Below are positions 1-7,055 of a stretch of 25,136 bases of DNA, piece by piece. The position numbers were made by a program, and so were the translations under genes. Origin of the DNA: JBCCMQ01 sp039179985 (lineage in GTDB: Bacteria > Pseudomonadota > Alphaproteobacteria > Rhodobacterales > Rhodobacteraceae). The DNA lies in assembly GCA_039179985.1 (NCBI GenBank), contig JBCDED010000054.1, positions 1-25,136 of the forward strand, read 5' to 3'. The notes under the pieces are model-generated. The model had not been told where the DNA came from. It did no database searches and worked only from the letters and a program-made list of their open reading frames with translations. The first letter of the stretch is position 1. Each line of letters starts with the position of its first letter.

Positions 1-51
1 CCGGGTCCCCTGCAGGGAGCAGTGGGCCCGCGCGCTCCGCCGGCCGAGCGT

Positions 52-537
52 TCACTTGCGGTCCTTCTTTCGGCGCTTGCGCAGCTTGTGTTTGTTCATC
101 TTCTTGCGCTGCGAGGCGACGGGCAGGCGAGGCGCGTGTGCGTCAGCAGCATCCCCGAGGCACGGACAGCGCCACGTCGTACTGGCGCTCGTGACGCGCC
201 GGTGCGGCGCTGCCGCACGTACCCTGTGCTTTTTTATGCTCTGCTTCGCCTCGAGCGCCTCGCCGCCCTCGCCGACGCCAGGCGCGAGCATCGGCGCGGC
301 GGCGATCGCCACCTCCGCAGCCGGCGCAGCAGAGCGCGCAGCGGCAGCGAGCACGGCGAGCGCGGCGAAGCCGTGCGCCGTGACCTGTTCCCGCTGCTGC
401 CCCTCTAGAAACGCCAACATCGCGAGATGCTCTCGCCGCCGCCGCTCCCGCCCCTCCAGCTGCTCCTGCTCCCGCCGGCGCTCCACCGTGATTGCGTCCG
501 CGCAAAGCGCCCGCGCGGGAGCGCCGCCCGCGCTCAC
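52..537 (-). CDS. mS38 (AURKAIP1/COX24)-like basic C-terminal protein, probably a eukaryotic gene fragment
   Basis: The minus-strand frame opens with a GTG overlapping the mccB stop (GTGA) and ends with the very basic tail KKMNKHKLRKRRKKDRK. That tail matches the family hallmark of the mitochondrial small-subunit ribosomal protein mS38 (AURKAIP1/COX24), where a K-M-x-K-H-K core is followed by Arg/Lys runs. Bacterial proteins with this domain are, as I recall them, tiny (about 33 residues) and have a different core. A putative intron (positions 222-109) lies in phase with the frame; removing it joins SIKKHR directly to RKKMNKHKLRK, giving one continuous basic domain. The N-terminal half is rich in Arg/Glu and Ala and matches nothing I recognise; the first internal ATG is at 420. 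The likely reading is nuclear DNA of a GC-rich eukaryote joined to the bacterial contig. The alternative is an unknown bacterial gene coupled to mccB. The tail is seen; the origin is inferred. Confidence 0.5.
   Translation of the reverse strand: MSAGGAPARALCADAITVERRREQEQLEGRERRRREHLAMLAFLEGQQREQVTAHGFAALAVLAAAARSAAPAAEVAIAAAPMLAPGVGEGGEALEAKQSIKKHRVRAAAPHRRVTSASTTWRCPCLGDAADAHAPRLPVASQRKKMNKHKLRKRRKKDRK
109..222 (-). other. Putative spliceosomal GT-AG intron, 114 nt
   Basis: On the minus strand the element begins CAGG|GTACGTGCGG (donor GT at 222-221) and ends CCCGTCGCCTCGCAG (acceptor AG at 110-109), preceded by a C/T-rich stretch. A branch-point-like GCTGAC has its A at 143, 34 nt before the acceptor. 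The element falls exactly between codons (phase 0) and is 38 codons long without a stop, which is why the unspliced frame stays open. Excising it restores an uninterrupted mS38-type basic domain. Donor, acceptor and branch site are seen; splicing is inferred. Such introns do not occur in bacterial protein genes. Confidence 0.45.
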
Positions 538-2138
538 ATCCGAAAAAGGCCAAACCGGGTCTCCTCAATGGGCGGGATTAGCGCGGCCGTCATCGACAAG
601 GCAAGGACCTCCCGGGTCTTGCGCGGGTCGATCACCCCGTCGTCCCAAAGCCGCGCCGACGCGTAAAGCGGGTGAGACTGCTCTTCAAACATCGCCAGCG
701 TCGGCGCCTTGAAGGCCGCTTCGTCCTCGGCGCTCCAGCTGTCTCCTGCCCGCTCGATGGCATCGCGTTTTACCGTCGCGAGCACATCTGCCGCCTGCGC
801 GCCGCCCATGACCGAGATGCGCGCAGTGGGCCAGCTCCAGAGAAATCGCGGCTGATAGGCGCGCCCGGCCATGCCGTAGTTCCCGGCGCCGAAGGACCCG
901 CCAACGATCATCGTCACCTTGGGCACGGCGGTGGTGGCCACGGCCGTTACCATCTTGGCGCCGTGGCGGGCGATGCCCTCGGTCTCCGCCTTCCGCCCCA
1001 CCATGAAGCCGGTGATGTTCTGCAGAAACACCAGCGGGATTCGGCGCTGGCTGCACAGCTCGACGAAATGCGCGCCCTTCTGGGCGCTTTCAGAAAAGAG
1101 CACGCCATTGTTGGCGACGATCCCCGCGGGCATCCCGTCGATATGGGCAAAGCCGGTGACGAGCGTCTCGCCAAAGCGTGGCTTGAATTCGTCAAATCGC
1201 GAGCCGTCCACCACCCGCGCGATCAGCTCGCGGATGTCGTAGGGCGTGCGCAGGTCCGCGGGTACCACCGACAAAAGCTCCTCGGGGTCATAGGCCGGCG
1301 CCTCTGGCGCTTCCAGCACCACCGAGGCCTCCTGATGCAGGTTCAGCGCGCCCACGGCGCGGCGCGCCAGCGCCAGCGCATGGGCGTCATCTTCAGCCAG
1401 CGTGTCCGCCACGCCCGAGAGCCGCGTGTGCACATCCCCGCCGCCGAGGTCCTCGGCACTCACGACCTCGCCCGTGGCGGCTTTCACCAGTGGTGGTCCG
1501 GCGAGAAAGATCGTCCCCTGCTCTTTCACGATGATCGTGACATCGGACATGGCCGGCACATAGGCGCCGCCCGCCGTGCAGGACCCCATCACAACGGCGA
1601 TCTGTGCGATACCGGCCGCCGACATTTGCGCCTGGTTGTAAAAAATCCGCCCGAAATGATCGCGGTCGGGAAAAACCTCGTCCTGATTGGGCAGGTTCGC
1701 GCCGCCGGAGTCGACCAGGTAGATGCAGGGCAGACGGCACTCCGCGGCGATCTCCTGGGCGCGCAGGTGCTTTTTCACCGTCATCGGGAAATAGGTTCCG
1801 CCTTTCACGGTGGCATCGTTGCAGACGACCATGACCCAGCAGCCCATGACCTGCCCGACGCCGGCGATCACGCCAGCCGCGGGCGCCGCGCCGTCGTAAA
1901 GCCCGTGCGCCGCCGTGGCGCCGATTTCCAGAAATGGGCTGCCGGGGTCGAGAAGCGCGCTCACCCGGTCGCGGGGCAGCATCTTGCCGCGCGACAGATG
2001 CCGGTCGCGCGCGCGCGCGCCACCACCCGCCGCCGCGAATGCCGCCGCCTCCGACACCGCGTCCAAGGCCTCAAGATGCGCGGCCCGGTTGGCCTTGGCG
2101 GTCTCGCCACCGGGAACAAAGGAACTGGAAAGCTGCAT
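534..2138 (-). CDS. mccB: Methylcrotonoyl-CoA carboxylase, carboxyltransferase (beta) subunit
   Basis: The 534-residue protein has the length and overall sequence of MccB, the biotin-dependent carboxyltransferase half that moves CO2 from carboxybiotin to 3-methylcrotonyl-CoA in leucine degradation. It starts with the typical N-terminal helix region, then the RGKMLPRDRVSALLDPGSPF segment, the central Gly-rich CGSCTAGGAYVPA-type region (read here as MGSCTAGGAYVPAMSD) and the C-terminal half with GSFGAGNYGMAGRAYQPRFL and the end GLFRM that closes many MccB proteins. The start ATG lies 21 bases after the stop of the upstream LprI-like gene, so it is the last recognisable gene of the ivd operon. 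The biotin-carrying partner MccA, normally nearby, is absent: the sequence changes character immediately after this stop. Assignment to MccB rather than propionyl-CoA carboxylase beta rests on the overall sequence and on the adjacent ivd. Confidence 0.95.
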   Translation of the reverse strand: MQLSSSFVPGGETAKANRAAHLEALDAVSEAAAFAAAGGGARARDRHLSRGKMLPRDRVSALLDPGSPFLEIGATAAHGLYDGAAPAAGVIAGVGQVMGCWVMVVCNDATVKGGTYFPMTVKKHLRAQEIAAECRLPCIYLVDSGGANLPNQDEVFPDRDHFGRIFYNQAQMSAAGIAQIAVVMGSCTAGGAYVPAMSDVTIIVKEQGTIFLAGPPLVKAATGEVVSAEDLGGGDVHTRLSGVADTLAEDDAHALALARRAVGALNLHQEASVVLEAPEAPAYDPEELLSVVPADLRTPYDIRELIARVVDGSRFDEFKPRFGETLVTGFAHIDGMPAGIVANNGVLFSESAQKGAHFVELCSQRRIPLVFLQNITGFMVGRKAETEGIARHGAKMVTAVATTAVPKVTMIVGGSFGAGNYGMAGRAYQPRFLWSWPTARISVMGGAQAADVLATVKRDAIERAGDSWSAEDEAAFKAPTLAMFEEQSHPLYASARLWDDGVIDPRKTREVLALSMTAALIPPIEETRFGLFRM

Positions 2139-2159
2139 GGCTGCGTCTCTTCGGCAAAA

Positions 2160-2660
2160 CTATTGGGCAGTGCGTTGCGCCAATCGGTCTTCCAGCGCCA
2201 GCGCCTGTCGCGCGGTCTGGATCATCTCGCAATTGGCTGATGCCGGTCCGGCCCCCGTGCCACCGCCCCACTGCGTAACCTCGTAAAAACAGGCAGAGTC
2301 CCGGAACGCGATCCAGGCGCGCTGCATGTCGCGCAGGGCTGGCGCAGACTTAGGCGCCGCCGACCCGAGTTCCGTAAGCTCCGCATCCGATTGTTCCTCA
2401 AGCGCCATGAGCGGCCAGTATGCCGCATTGAGCCGCGCGTCCCAATAGTCGCGCTCGAAGCCAAGGCAAAACGACATGCCCGCCGTCGTATAGCCATCTG
2501 GCGTGTCGATGCAGGCCTGCGCGGATTTTCCTACGCAATCCAGGCGCGCGTTGCCTTCAACCCCTAACAAGCAGCTTTCGGTCTCGGCCGGGGAAAACGG
2601 CAGATTCTGCGCCGCAGCGGCAGCGGGGACAATGCAGGCCGCAAGAAGAAATAGTCTCAT
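2160..2660 (-). CDS. Exported LprI/DUF1311-like protein
   Basis: This gene encodes 166 residues when started at the ATG at 2660, which is preceded by a GGAG ribosome-binding site about nine bases upstream. A longer frame from 2732 lacks such a site and would put charged residues ahead of the signal peptide, so I prefer the shorter form. The N-terminus MRLFLLAACIVPAAAAAQ is a clear Sec signal peptide with an Ala-x-Ala type end. The mature part has several Cys residues and a C-terminal half (MQRAWIAFRDSACFYE) that is the hallmark of the lysozyme-inhibitor LprI/DUF1311 family. The protein is probably periplasmic. It lies between ivd and mccB in one transcription unit, yet has no known role in leucine catabolism. 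Function in this operon is unknown. Confidence 0.8.
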   Translation of the reverse strand: MRLFLLAACIVPAAAAAQNLPFSPAETESCLLGVEGNARLDCVGKSAQACIDTPDGYTTAGMSFCLGFERDYWDARLNAAYWPLMALEEQSDAELTELGSAAPKSAPALRDMQRAWIAFRDSACFYEVTQWGGGTGAGPASANCEMIQTARQALALEDRLAQRTAQ

Positions 2661-2691
2661 GGGGTTTCTCCAATGGTCCCAATGAACTGCG

Positions 2692-3111
2692 TCATTCGGG
2701 TGCTGCCCTGAGAAGGTTCCGGTAGAGCGCACCTGTCCCCGCCAACTGACACAGACGATAGTCGCGGCGGTCCTCCATGGTGTCGCCGGTCTGGCGCGCG
2801 CGGCAATGCTCGGTCAGTTGATCGCGGAAATCGACGACCTGTGCGCGCATAGGCGCCAGGCCTTCTGTCGTTTCGACGGTCTCGTCACTCCAGGCGGTCA
2901 GCGCCAGAAGCGCCCGGTCAAGGCAGGCGATCTCCGCAGGCTCCCCAAGATCGCCCGCGGCTTCAACACAATATGTCCGGATTGGCAGAATGCACTCGGC
3001 GCCCGTGGACTCGGCACCTAGCCCGGACAGACAGCCATCGATGGCTTCGCGATCAAATTGCTGCGCGGTGGCCGGAACCGCCAGAAATGCCAAAGCAAGT
3101 ATCCACCTCAC
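2692..3111 (-). CDS. Small exported Cys-containing protein, LprI-like
   Basis: This 139-residue protein starts with a GTG that overlaps the ivd stop (GTGA), so its translation is probably coupled to ivd. MRWILALAFLAVPATAQQ is a signal peptide with cleavage expected after ATA. The mature region has six Cys residues (in CLSGLG, AECI, TYCVE, IACLD, EHCRA and RLCQL), which could form disulfides in the periplasm, and a C-terminal segment (VVDFRDQLTEHCRARQTGDT) that resembles a diverged LprI/DUF1311 helix. It lies 31 bases before the next exported LprI-like gene, and the two may be distant paralogues. I do not recognise a defined function. Confidence 0.75.
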   Translation of the reverse strand: MRWILALAFLAVPATAQQFDREAIDGCLSGLGAESTGAECILPIRTYCVEAAGDLGEPAEIACLDRALLALTAWSDETVETTEGLAPMRAQVVDFRDQLTEHCRARQTGDTMEDRRDYRLCQLAGTGALYRNLLRAAPE

Positions 3112-4271
3112 CCCATTGTCTCCATCAGTTCGCGGCCCACGAGCATCCGCCGGATTTCAGAGGTGCCCGCACCGATCTCCATCAACTTTGCATCGCGGAA
3201 GAGCCGCGCGACGGGAGCATCGTTCATGAAGCCCGCGCCGCCCATGGCCTGCACCGCCTGGTGCGCCTGTTTCATGGCTTCCTCGGAAGCATAGAGCACG
3301 CAGGCCGCCGCATCATGTCGGGTGACCTCGCCCCGGTCGCAGGCCTTGGCCACCTCGTAGACATAGGCCCGCGCCGAGTTCATCGCGGTGTACATATCGG
3401 CGATCTTACCTTGCATCAGCTGGAACGACCCGATGGGTCTTCCGAACTGCTTGCGTTCGGCGAGATAGGGCATGACCGCATCAAGACAGGCCGCCATGAT
3501 CCCGGTTCCGATCCCTGCCAGCACCACCCGTTCGTAGTCGAGCCCGGACATCAAGACCCGCACACCGCGTCCTTCTTCGCCAAGGACGTTCTCAAAGGGC
3601 ACTTCCACATCCTCGAAGACCAGTTCCGCCGTGTTCGAGCCCCGCATCCCGAGCTTGTCGAAATGGGGCGAGGTTGAGAATCCGGTCATGGACTTCTCGA
3701 TGATGAAGGCCGTGATGCCTTTTGAGCCGGAGTCGGGATCGGTCTTGGCATAGACCACCAGCGTCTCGGCGTCGGGCCCGTTGGTGATCCAGTATTTTGT
3801 GCCATTGAGCCGGTAGTGATCGTTGCGCTTTTCCGCGCGGAGCTTCATCGACACCACATCGGATCCCGATCCGGCCTCTGACATCGCCAGCGCCCCCACA
3901 TGGGCGCCAGAGATCAGTGGCGGCAAATAGGTCGCCTTTTGCGCTTCTGTGCCATTCAGGCGGATCTGATTGACGCAGAGGTTCGAATGCGCCCCGTAGC
4001 TCAGCGATATGCTGGCAGACGCGCGCGCGATCTCTTCCACGGCGATGGTATGGGCCAGATACCCCATGCCGGCGCCGCCGTAGGCTTCCTCGACCGTGAT
4101 GCCCAAGAGCCCCAGCTCGCCCATCTCTTTCCAGAGTTCGGCGGGAAAGACGTTGTCACTGTCGACCTGTGCGGCAAGGGGTTTCACCCGGTCCTGCGCC
4201 CAGCGGTGCACCATGTCACGCAGGGCATTCGCTTCGTCGCCGAGGTCGAAGTTCATCGATGCCTGAAACAC
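3108..4271 (-). CDS. ivd: Isovaleryl-CoA dehydrogenase
   Basis: This FAD-dependent acyl-CoA dehydrogenase converts isovaleryl-CoA to 3-methylcrotonyl-CoA, the substrate of the carboxylase encoded by mccB. The family fold is visible as an N-terminal helical domain, the LAMSEAGSGSD and YWITNG segments of the central beta domain, and a C-terminal helical domain. Two features point to isovaleryl-CoA rather than straight-chain substrates: a Glu in SGLDYERVVLAG (about residue 247), where isovaleryl-CoA dehydrogenases carry the catalytic base, and Gly-Ala in MEIGAGTSEIRR, where medium-chain enzymes have Glu. I chose the GTG at 4271 because GGGAGGAG lies just before it and because VFQASM matches the MFNASM start I recall in related Roseobacter enzymes. 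An ATG at 4301 would lie inside the promoter and operator. The protein is 387 residues. Confidence 0.95.
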   Translation of the reverse strand: MFQASMNFDLGDEANALRDMVHRWAQDRVKPLAAQVDSDNVFPAELWKEMGELGLLGITVEEAYGGAGMGYLAHTIAVEEIARASASISLSYGAHSNLCVNQIRLNGTEAQKATYLPPLISGAHVGALAMSEAGSGSDVVSMKLRAEKRNDHYRLNGTKYWITNGPDAETLVVYAKTDPDSGSKGITAFIIEKSMTGFSTSPHFDKLGMRGSNTAELVFEDVEVPFENVLGEEGRGVRVLMSGLDYERVVLAGIGTGIMAACLDAVMPYLAERKQFGRPIGSFQLMQGKIADMYTAMNSARAYVYEVAKACDRGEVTRHDAAACVLYASEEAMKQAHQAVQAMGGAGFMNDAPVARLFRDAKLMEIGAGTSEIRRMLVGRELMETMG

Positions 4272-4284
4272 GCGCTCCTCCCTT

Positions 4285-4302
4285 ATTGAACGCTCGTTCA
4301 AT
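4285..4302. promoter_or_regulatory. 18-bp palindromic operator for ivd operon, TetR-type
   Basis: ATTGAACG-CT-CGTTCAAT is a perfect inverted repeat with 8-bp arms and a 2-bp centre. It overlaps the last bases of the -10 box and the predicted transcription start of ivd, so a bound protein would block the promoter. Its shape resembles operators of TetR-family regulators of acyl-CoA metabolism (PsrA- or LiuQ-like). The regulator is not in this window; the family assignment is inference. Confidence 0.7.
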
Positions 4303-4329
4303 TATAGAAAGGCAACACCTGCCGGTCAA
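4301..4329 (-). promoter_or_regulatory. Sigma70-type promoter of the ivd-mccB operon
   Basis: On the minus strand TTGACC (4329-4324) is separated by exactly 17 bases from a perfect TATAAT (4306-4301). Transcription would begin near 4294, leaving a leader of only about 23 bases before the GTG start of ivd. The spacing and both hexamers are close to consensus, unusually good for this GC-rich genome. Confidence 0.75.
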
Positions 4330-4347
4330 TCTCCGCGTTTCACAGCC

Positions 4348-5559
4348 CTACTCTGCGGCCAGGCCCTGGCGCCGCGCCTTGGAGACCTCGTCGCGAATGA
4401 CCCGGGCGATCAGGACGCAGTCGTCCTTGGTGAAGGTCAGGGGTAGCCGCATGTCGAGGAGCCCGGCCAGCACCCGGTCGGTCCGAGGTAGGGGCGCAGG
4501 ATGCGCGTACTGCCAGTGATCATAGCGCGAGGTAAAGGCTGCCGGTTCCGCGGCGCCGAACCACTTCAACTCCACCCCGCGCGCCGCGCAGCCCGAAACG
4601 ACGCCCAGCACGTCATCGGCGCTCCAGCGGGGCAAAAGGAACTGAAAGGACGAGGCGACAGAAGCTTCTTTTTCTGGTCGCATGATCAGCTGCAGGCCTT
4701 CTACGTCGCGCAGTCCCTCCTCCATCGCCCGATAAAGCGCGTTCCAGCGCGACGCCTGTGTCGCCAGATCGGCAAGTTGCGGACGCAGGATGGCCGCGCG
4801 CAAATTGTCCATGCGGCCCGAGATGTTCGGTGTCGTCAGGCGCAGGTCCTCAAACGCTTCCCTCGGCGGGGCCGCTCTGTGGCTGTCGTAGAGCATGTAA
4901 GAGCCTGAAAGCAGGATCGCCCGAGCCATCAGCTTGGGGTCATCGCTGACGATAAAGCCGCCCTCGCCGGAGTTGATGTGTTTATAGGTCTGCGTCGAAT
5001 AGCACCCCATGATCCCATGGCGCCCCGACGGCGTACCATCCCATGCCGCGCCCATCGTATGTGCGCAGTCCTCGATGACCGTGACACCCGCCCCTTCGCA
5101 AAGCGCCATGAGCGCGTCCATGTCGCAGATATGCCCGCGCATATGGGACAAAAGCAGCACCTCGGCACCGCTCGCAGCTATCTGTGTTTCCAGATGCGCA
5201 AGGTCGATCGTCAGATCCTCGGTCACCTCGACGAACACGCCCTCGGCGCCAAGGCTCGCAATAGCCCCTGGAACAGGCGCAAGCGTAAAAGCGTTTGACA
5301 GCACCTTGTCGCCGGTTCCAACCCCGACCGCCCGCAAAGCCGTGGCCATGGCATAGCCACCAGAGGCGACAGCCAGCGCGTAGCGCGCACCGGTGAAAGC
5401 AGCGAATTCCTCTTCCAGAAGCGCTGTCTCTGAAATTTCGCCGTCCACGGTGTTGTAACGGTGCAGGCGGCCATGGCGCAGAACGGCCATGGCGGCATCG
5501 ATACCGGTTTCCGGGATCGGTTCCTGCTGGGTGAAGGGTCGGTCGAAACGCTCAGTCAT
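4348..5559 (-). CDS. DegT/DnrJ/EryC1/StrS-family PLP aminotransferase
   Basis: This 403-residue protein has the fold-type I signature of the DegT/DnrJ/EryC1/StrS family, which forms or uses amino-sugars and related amines. Visible are the VASGGYAMATALRAVGVG cofactor-phosphate region, EDCAHTMGA with the Asp that contacts the pyridine nitrogen (D164), and TQTYKHINSGEGGFI with the Schiff-base Lys (K193). The start at 5559 (MTERFDRPF) is preferred because the upstream part of the frame has no homologous look; no strong Shine-Dalgarno is present. The gene is divergent from an MmgE/PrpD gene and ends 18 bases before the -35 box of ivd. No other sugar-nucleotide genes are nearby, which is unusual for this family, so the substrate cannot be guessed. 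It could act on a non-sugar ketone or aldehyde. Confidence 0.85.
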   Translation of the reverse strand: MTERFDRPFTQQEPIPETGIDAAMAVLRHGRLHRYNTVDGEISETALLEEEFAAFTGARYALAVASGGYAMATALRAVGVGTGDKVLSNAFTLAPVPGAIASLGAEGVFVEVTEDLTIDLAHLETQIAASGAEVLLLSHMRGHICDMDALMALCEGAGVTVIEDCAHTMGAAWDGTPSGRHGIMGCYSTQTYKHINSGEGGFIVSDDPKLMARAILLSGSYMLYDSHRAAPPREAFEDLRLTTPNISGRMDNLRAAILRPQLADLATQASRWNALYRAMEEGLRDVEGLQLIMRPEKEASVASSFQFLLPRWSADDVLGVVSGCAARGVELKWFGAAEPAAFTSRYDHWQYAHPAPLPRTDRVLAGLLDMRLPLTFTKDDCVLIARVIRDEVSKARRQGLAAE

Positions 5560-5675
5560 GGCAGGACTCTGGGTCTCTCCTCTGCGCCCGTCAATGGGCG
5601 AAAAGGTCCGTGCCCGACAGGAAAAAGTCGGAAACAACGCGGACTGGTCCCCTGGGACGGTCCCAGAGTGGAACC
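5560..5675. promoter_or_regulatory. Divergent control region with mirrored start elements
   Basis: This 116-bp space separates two divergent genes and must hold both promoters. A compact inverted repeat CTGGGAC-G-GTCCCAG (5652-5666) ends ten bases before the ATG of the right gene. The same element occurs near the left gene: ACTCTGGGTC (5566-5575) is complementary to GTCCCAGAGT (5660-5669) at 9 of 10 bases. Read from each gene, the start regions are GACCCAGAGTCCTGCCATG and GTCCCAGAGTGGAACCATG. Two weaker repeats (CGCCC/GGGCG at 5585-5600 and CCGAC/GTCGG at 5614-5631) lie between. I could not pick out convincing -35/-10 boxes. Confidence 0.5.
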
Positions 5676-7055
5676 ATGTCTGACCCAATGGAATTTCTCC
5701 GCGCCTTTCACCTTTCGCAAGCACCGGACGCCGCGCGCCACCAGGCCGACCGTCTGTGTCTCGACCTCATCGGCGTGGCCGCGGGGGGCGCCACCACGCG
5801 CCTCAGCCACCTGATCCGCGACCATGCCGCGGCCGTGATGCCCGGCACCGCGCCGCTGGCCTTCGACGGGCGGGGCGTCAGCTCGCTTGGTCAGGCGCTG
5901 GCGCTTGGAATGACCATCGACGCGCTCGATGGCCACGACGGATACAATCCCGCCAAGGGCCACGTGGGCTGCGGGTTGATTGCGGGTATGCTGGCGCTCT
6001 GGCCCGAGGCGGCGGACCAAGGCGGCGCGGCCTTCGCAGAGGCGCTGATCCTGGGCTACGAACTGGGCTCGCGGCTCGCCACCTCGCTTCACGCAAGCGT
6101 TTCTGATTATCACACGTCGGGTGCCTGGGTCGCTGTGACGGTCGCGGCGGTCGGCTCGCGGATGCTCGCGCTCTCCGAGGCCGAGACCGCCCATGCGCTT
6201 GGTATCGCCGAATACCACGGCCCGCGCAGCCAGATGATGCGCTGCATCGACCATCCGACCATGCTGAAGGATGGGTCCGGCTGGGGCGCCATGTGCGGGG
6301 TCTCTGCCGTCTTATTGGCGCGCTCGGGCTTTACCGGCGCCCCCGCCCTGACCTTTGGCGCGCCCGGCGATCACTGGACGGGCCTCGGCACCGACTGGCG
6401 CATTCTGCAGCAATACCTCAAACCCTACCCGGTCTGCCGGTGGGCGCAGGCACCAGTCGAGGCAGTGCTGGCATTGCGCACGCGCCACGGCCTGACGGCA
6501 GGGGATGTTGCGGCCATTGAGATCGAGAGCTTTCACGAAGCGACACGGCTTGCCACGAACGCCCCGGCCAATACCGAAGAGGCGCAGTATTCCACGTCGT
6601 TTCCGGCAGCTGTCGCCATGGTGCGCGGCGCGATCGGCGCGGCGGACGTTCAGGAGGGCGCGCTCGACGATCCGGAGGTCCGGCGGCTGTCCCTGGCCAC
6701 CACAATGCGCGAACACGACCATGCCAACGCGAACTTCCCCTCGGGGCGTCTGGCGCGCGTTGCCCTGACGCTAACGGACGGCCGCCGGGTAGAAAGCGAC
6801 TGGGCCTCGCCCCGGTGGGACGCCGAAACGCCTCCGACGGATGCGGAGCTTGAAGAGAAGTTCCGTTCGCTCGCCTCCGTTGCCCTCGGGTCCGAGCAAA
6901 GCGCAAGTCTGCGCGCGGCGGTTGCCGCTGCCACCCGGGACGGTCCGGCGGAACTCTTGTCCGTTTTGGGCGACCCTTTAGTGGCGGACGAGCGGGGCAA
7001 GGACCGCGCCGAGGTGGTCGAAATGCCGCAAGAGCGCGTCGGGCTCCAACTCTGA
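5676..7055 (+). CDS. MmgE/PrpD family protein
   Basis: This 459-residue protein belongs to the MmgE/PrpD family, which includes 2-methylcitrate dehydratase and cis-aconitate decarboxylase. Typical segments are visible: LCLDLIGVAAGGATT near the N-terminus, GHDGYNPAKGHVGCGLI with conserved His and Asp, GYELGSRLATSLHASVSDYHTSG written in pieces through the central helices, and LKPYPVCRWAQAPVEA in the C-terminal lid domain. The length fits the family. I start at the ATG at 5676 (MSDPMEFLRAF) rather than 5610 because the upstream residues do not look like the family. No methylcitrate-cycle genes (prpB, prpC) are next to it, so PrpD itself is unlikely. Divergent pairing with a DegT aminotransferase suggests shared regulation. 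The 3' end overlaps gph by 78 bases on the opposite strand. Confidence 0.88.
   Translation: MSDPMEFLRAFHLSQAPDAARHQADRLCLDLIGVAAGGATTRLSHLIRDHAAAVMPGTAPLAFDGRGVSSLGQALALGMTIDALDGHDGYNPAKGHVGCGLIAGMLALWPEAADQGGAAFAEALILGYELGSRLATSLHASVSDYHTSGAWVAVTVAAVGSRMLALSEAETAHALGIAEYHGPRSQMMRCIDHPTMLKDGSGWGAMCGVSAVLLARSGFTGAPALTFGAPGDHWTGLGTDWRILQQYLKPYPVCRWAQAPVEAVLALRTRHGLTAGDVAAIEIESFHEATRLATNAPANTEEAQYSTSFPAAVAMVRGAIGAADVQEGALDDPEVRRLSLATTMREHDHANANFPSGRLARVALTLTDGRRVESDWASPRWDAETPPTDAELEEKFRSLASVALGSEQSASLRAAVAAATRDGPAELLSVLGDPLVADERGKDRAEVVEMPQERVGLQL

Noticed and set aside
2006..2020. Alternating CG run that could form Z-DNA
   Set aside because: It encodes the Ala-Arg-rich stretch GARARDR of MccB, expected from GC-rich codons; no reason to give it a separate role.
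672..2240. Long plus-strand open frame
   Set aside because: It is antisense to mccB, whose protein is unmistakable; the frame is open only because of the high GC content and its translation has no family-like segments.
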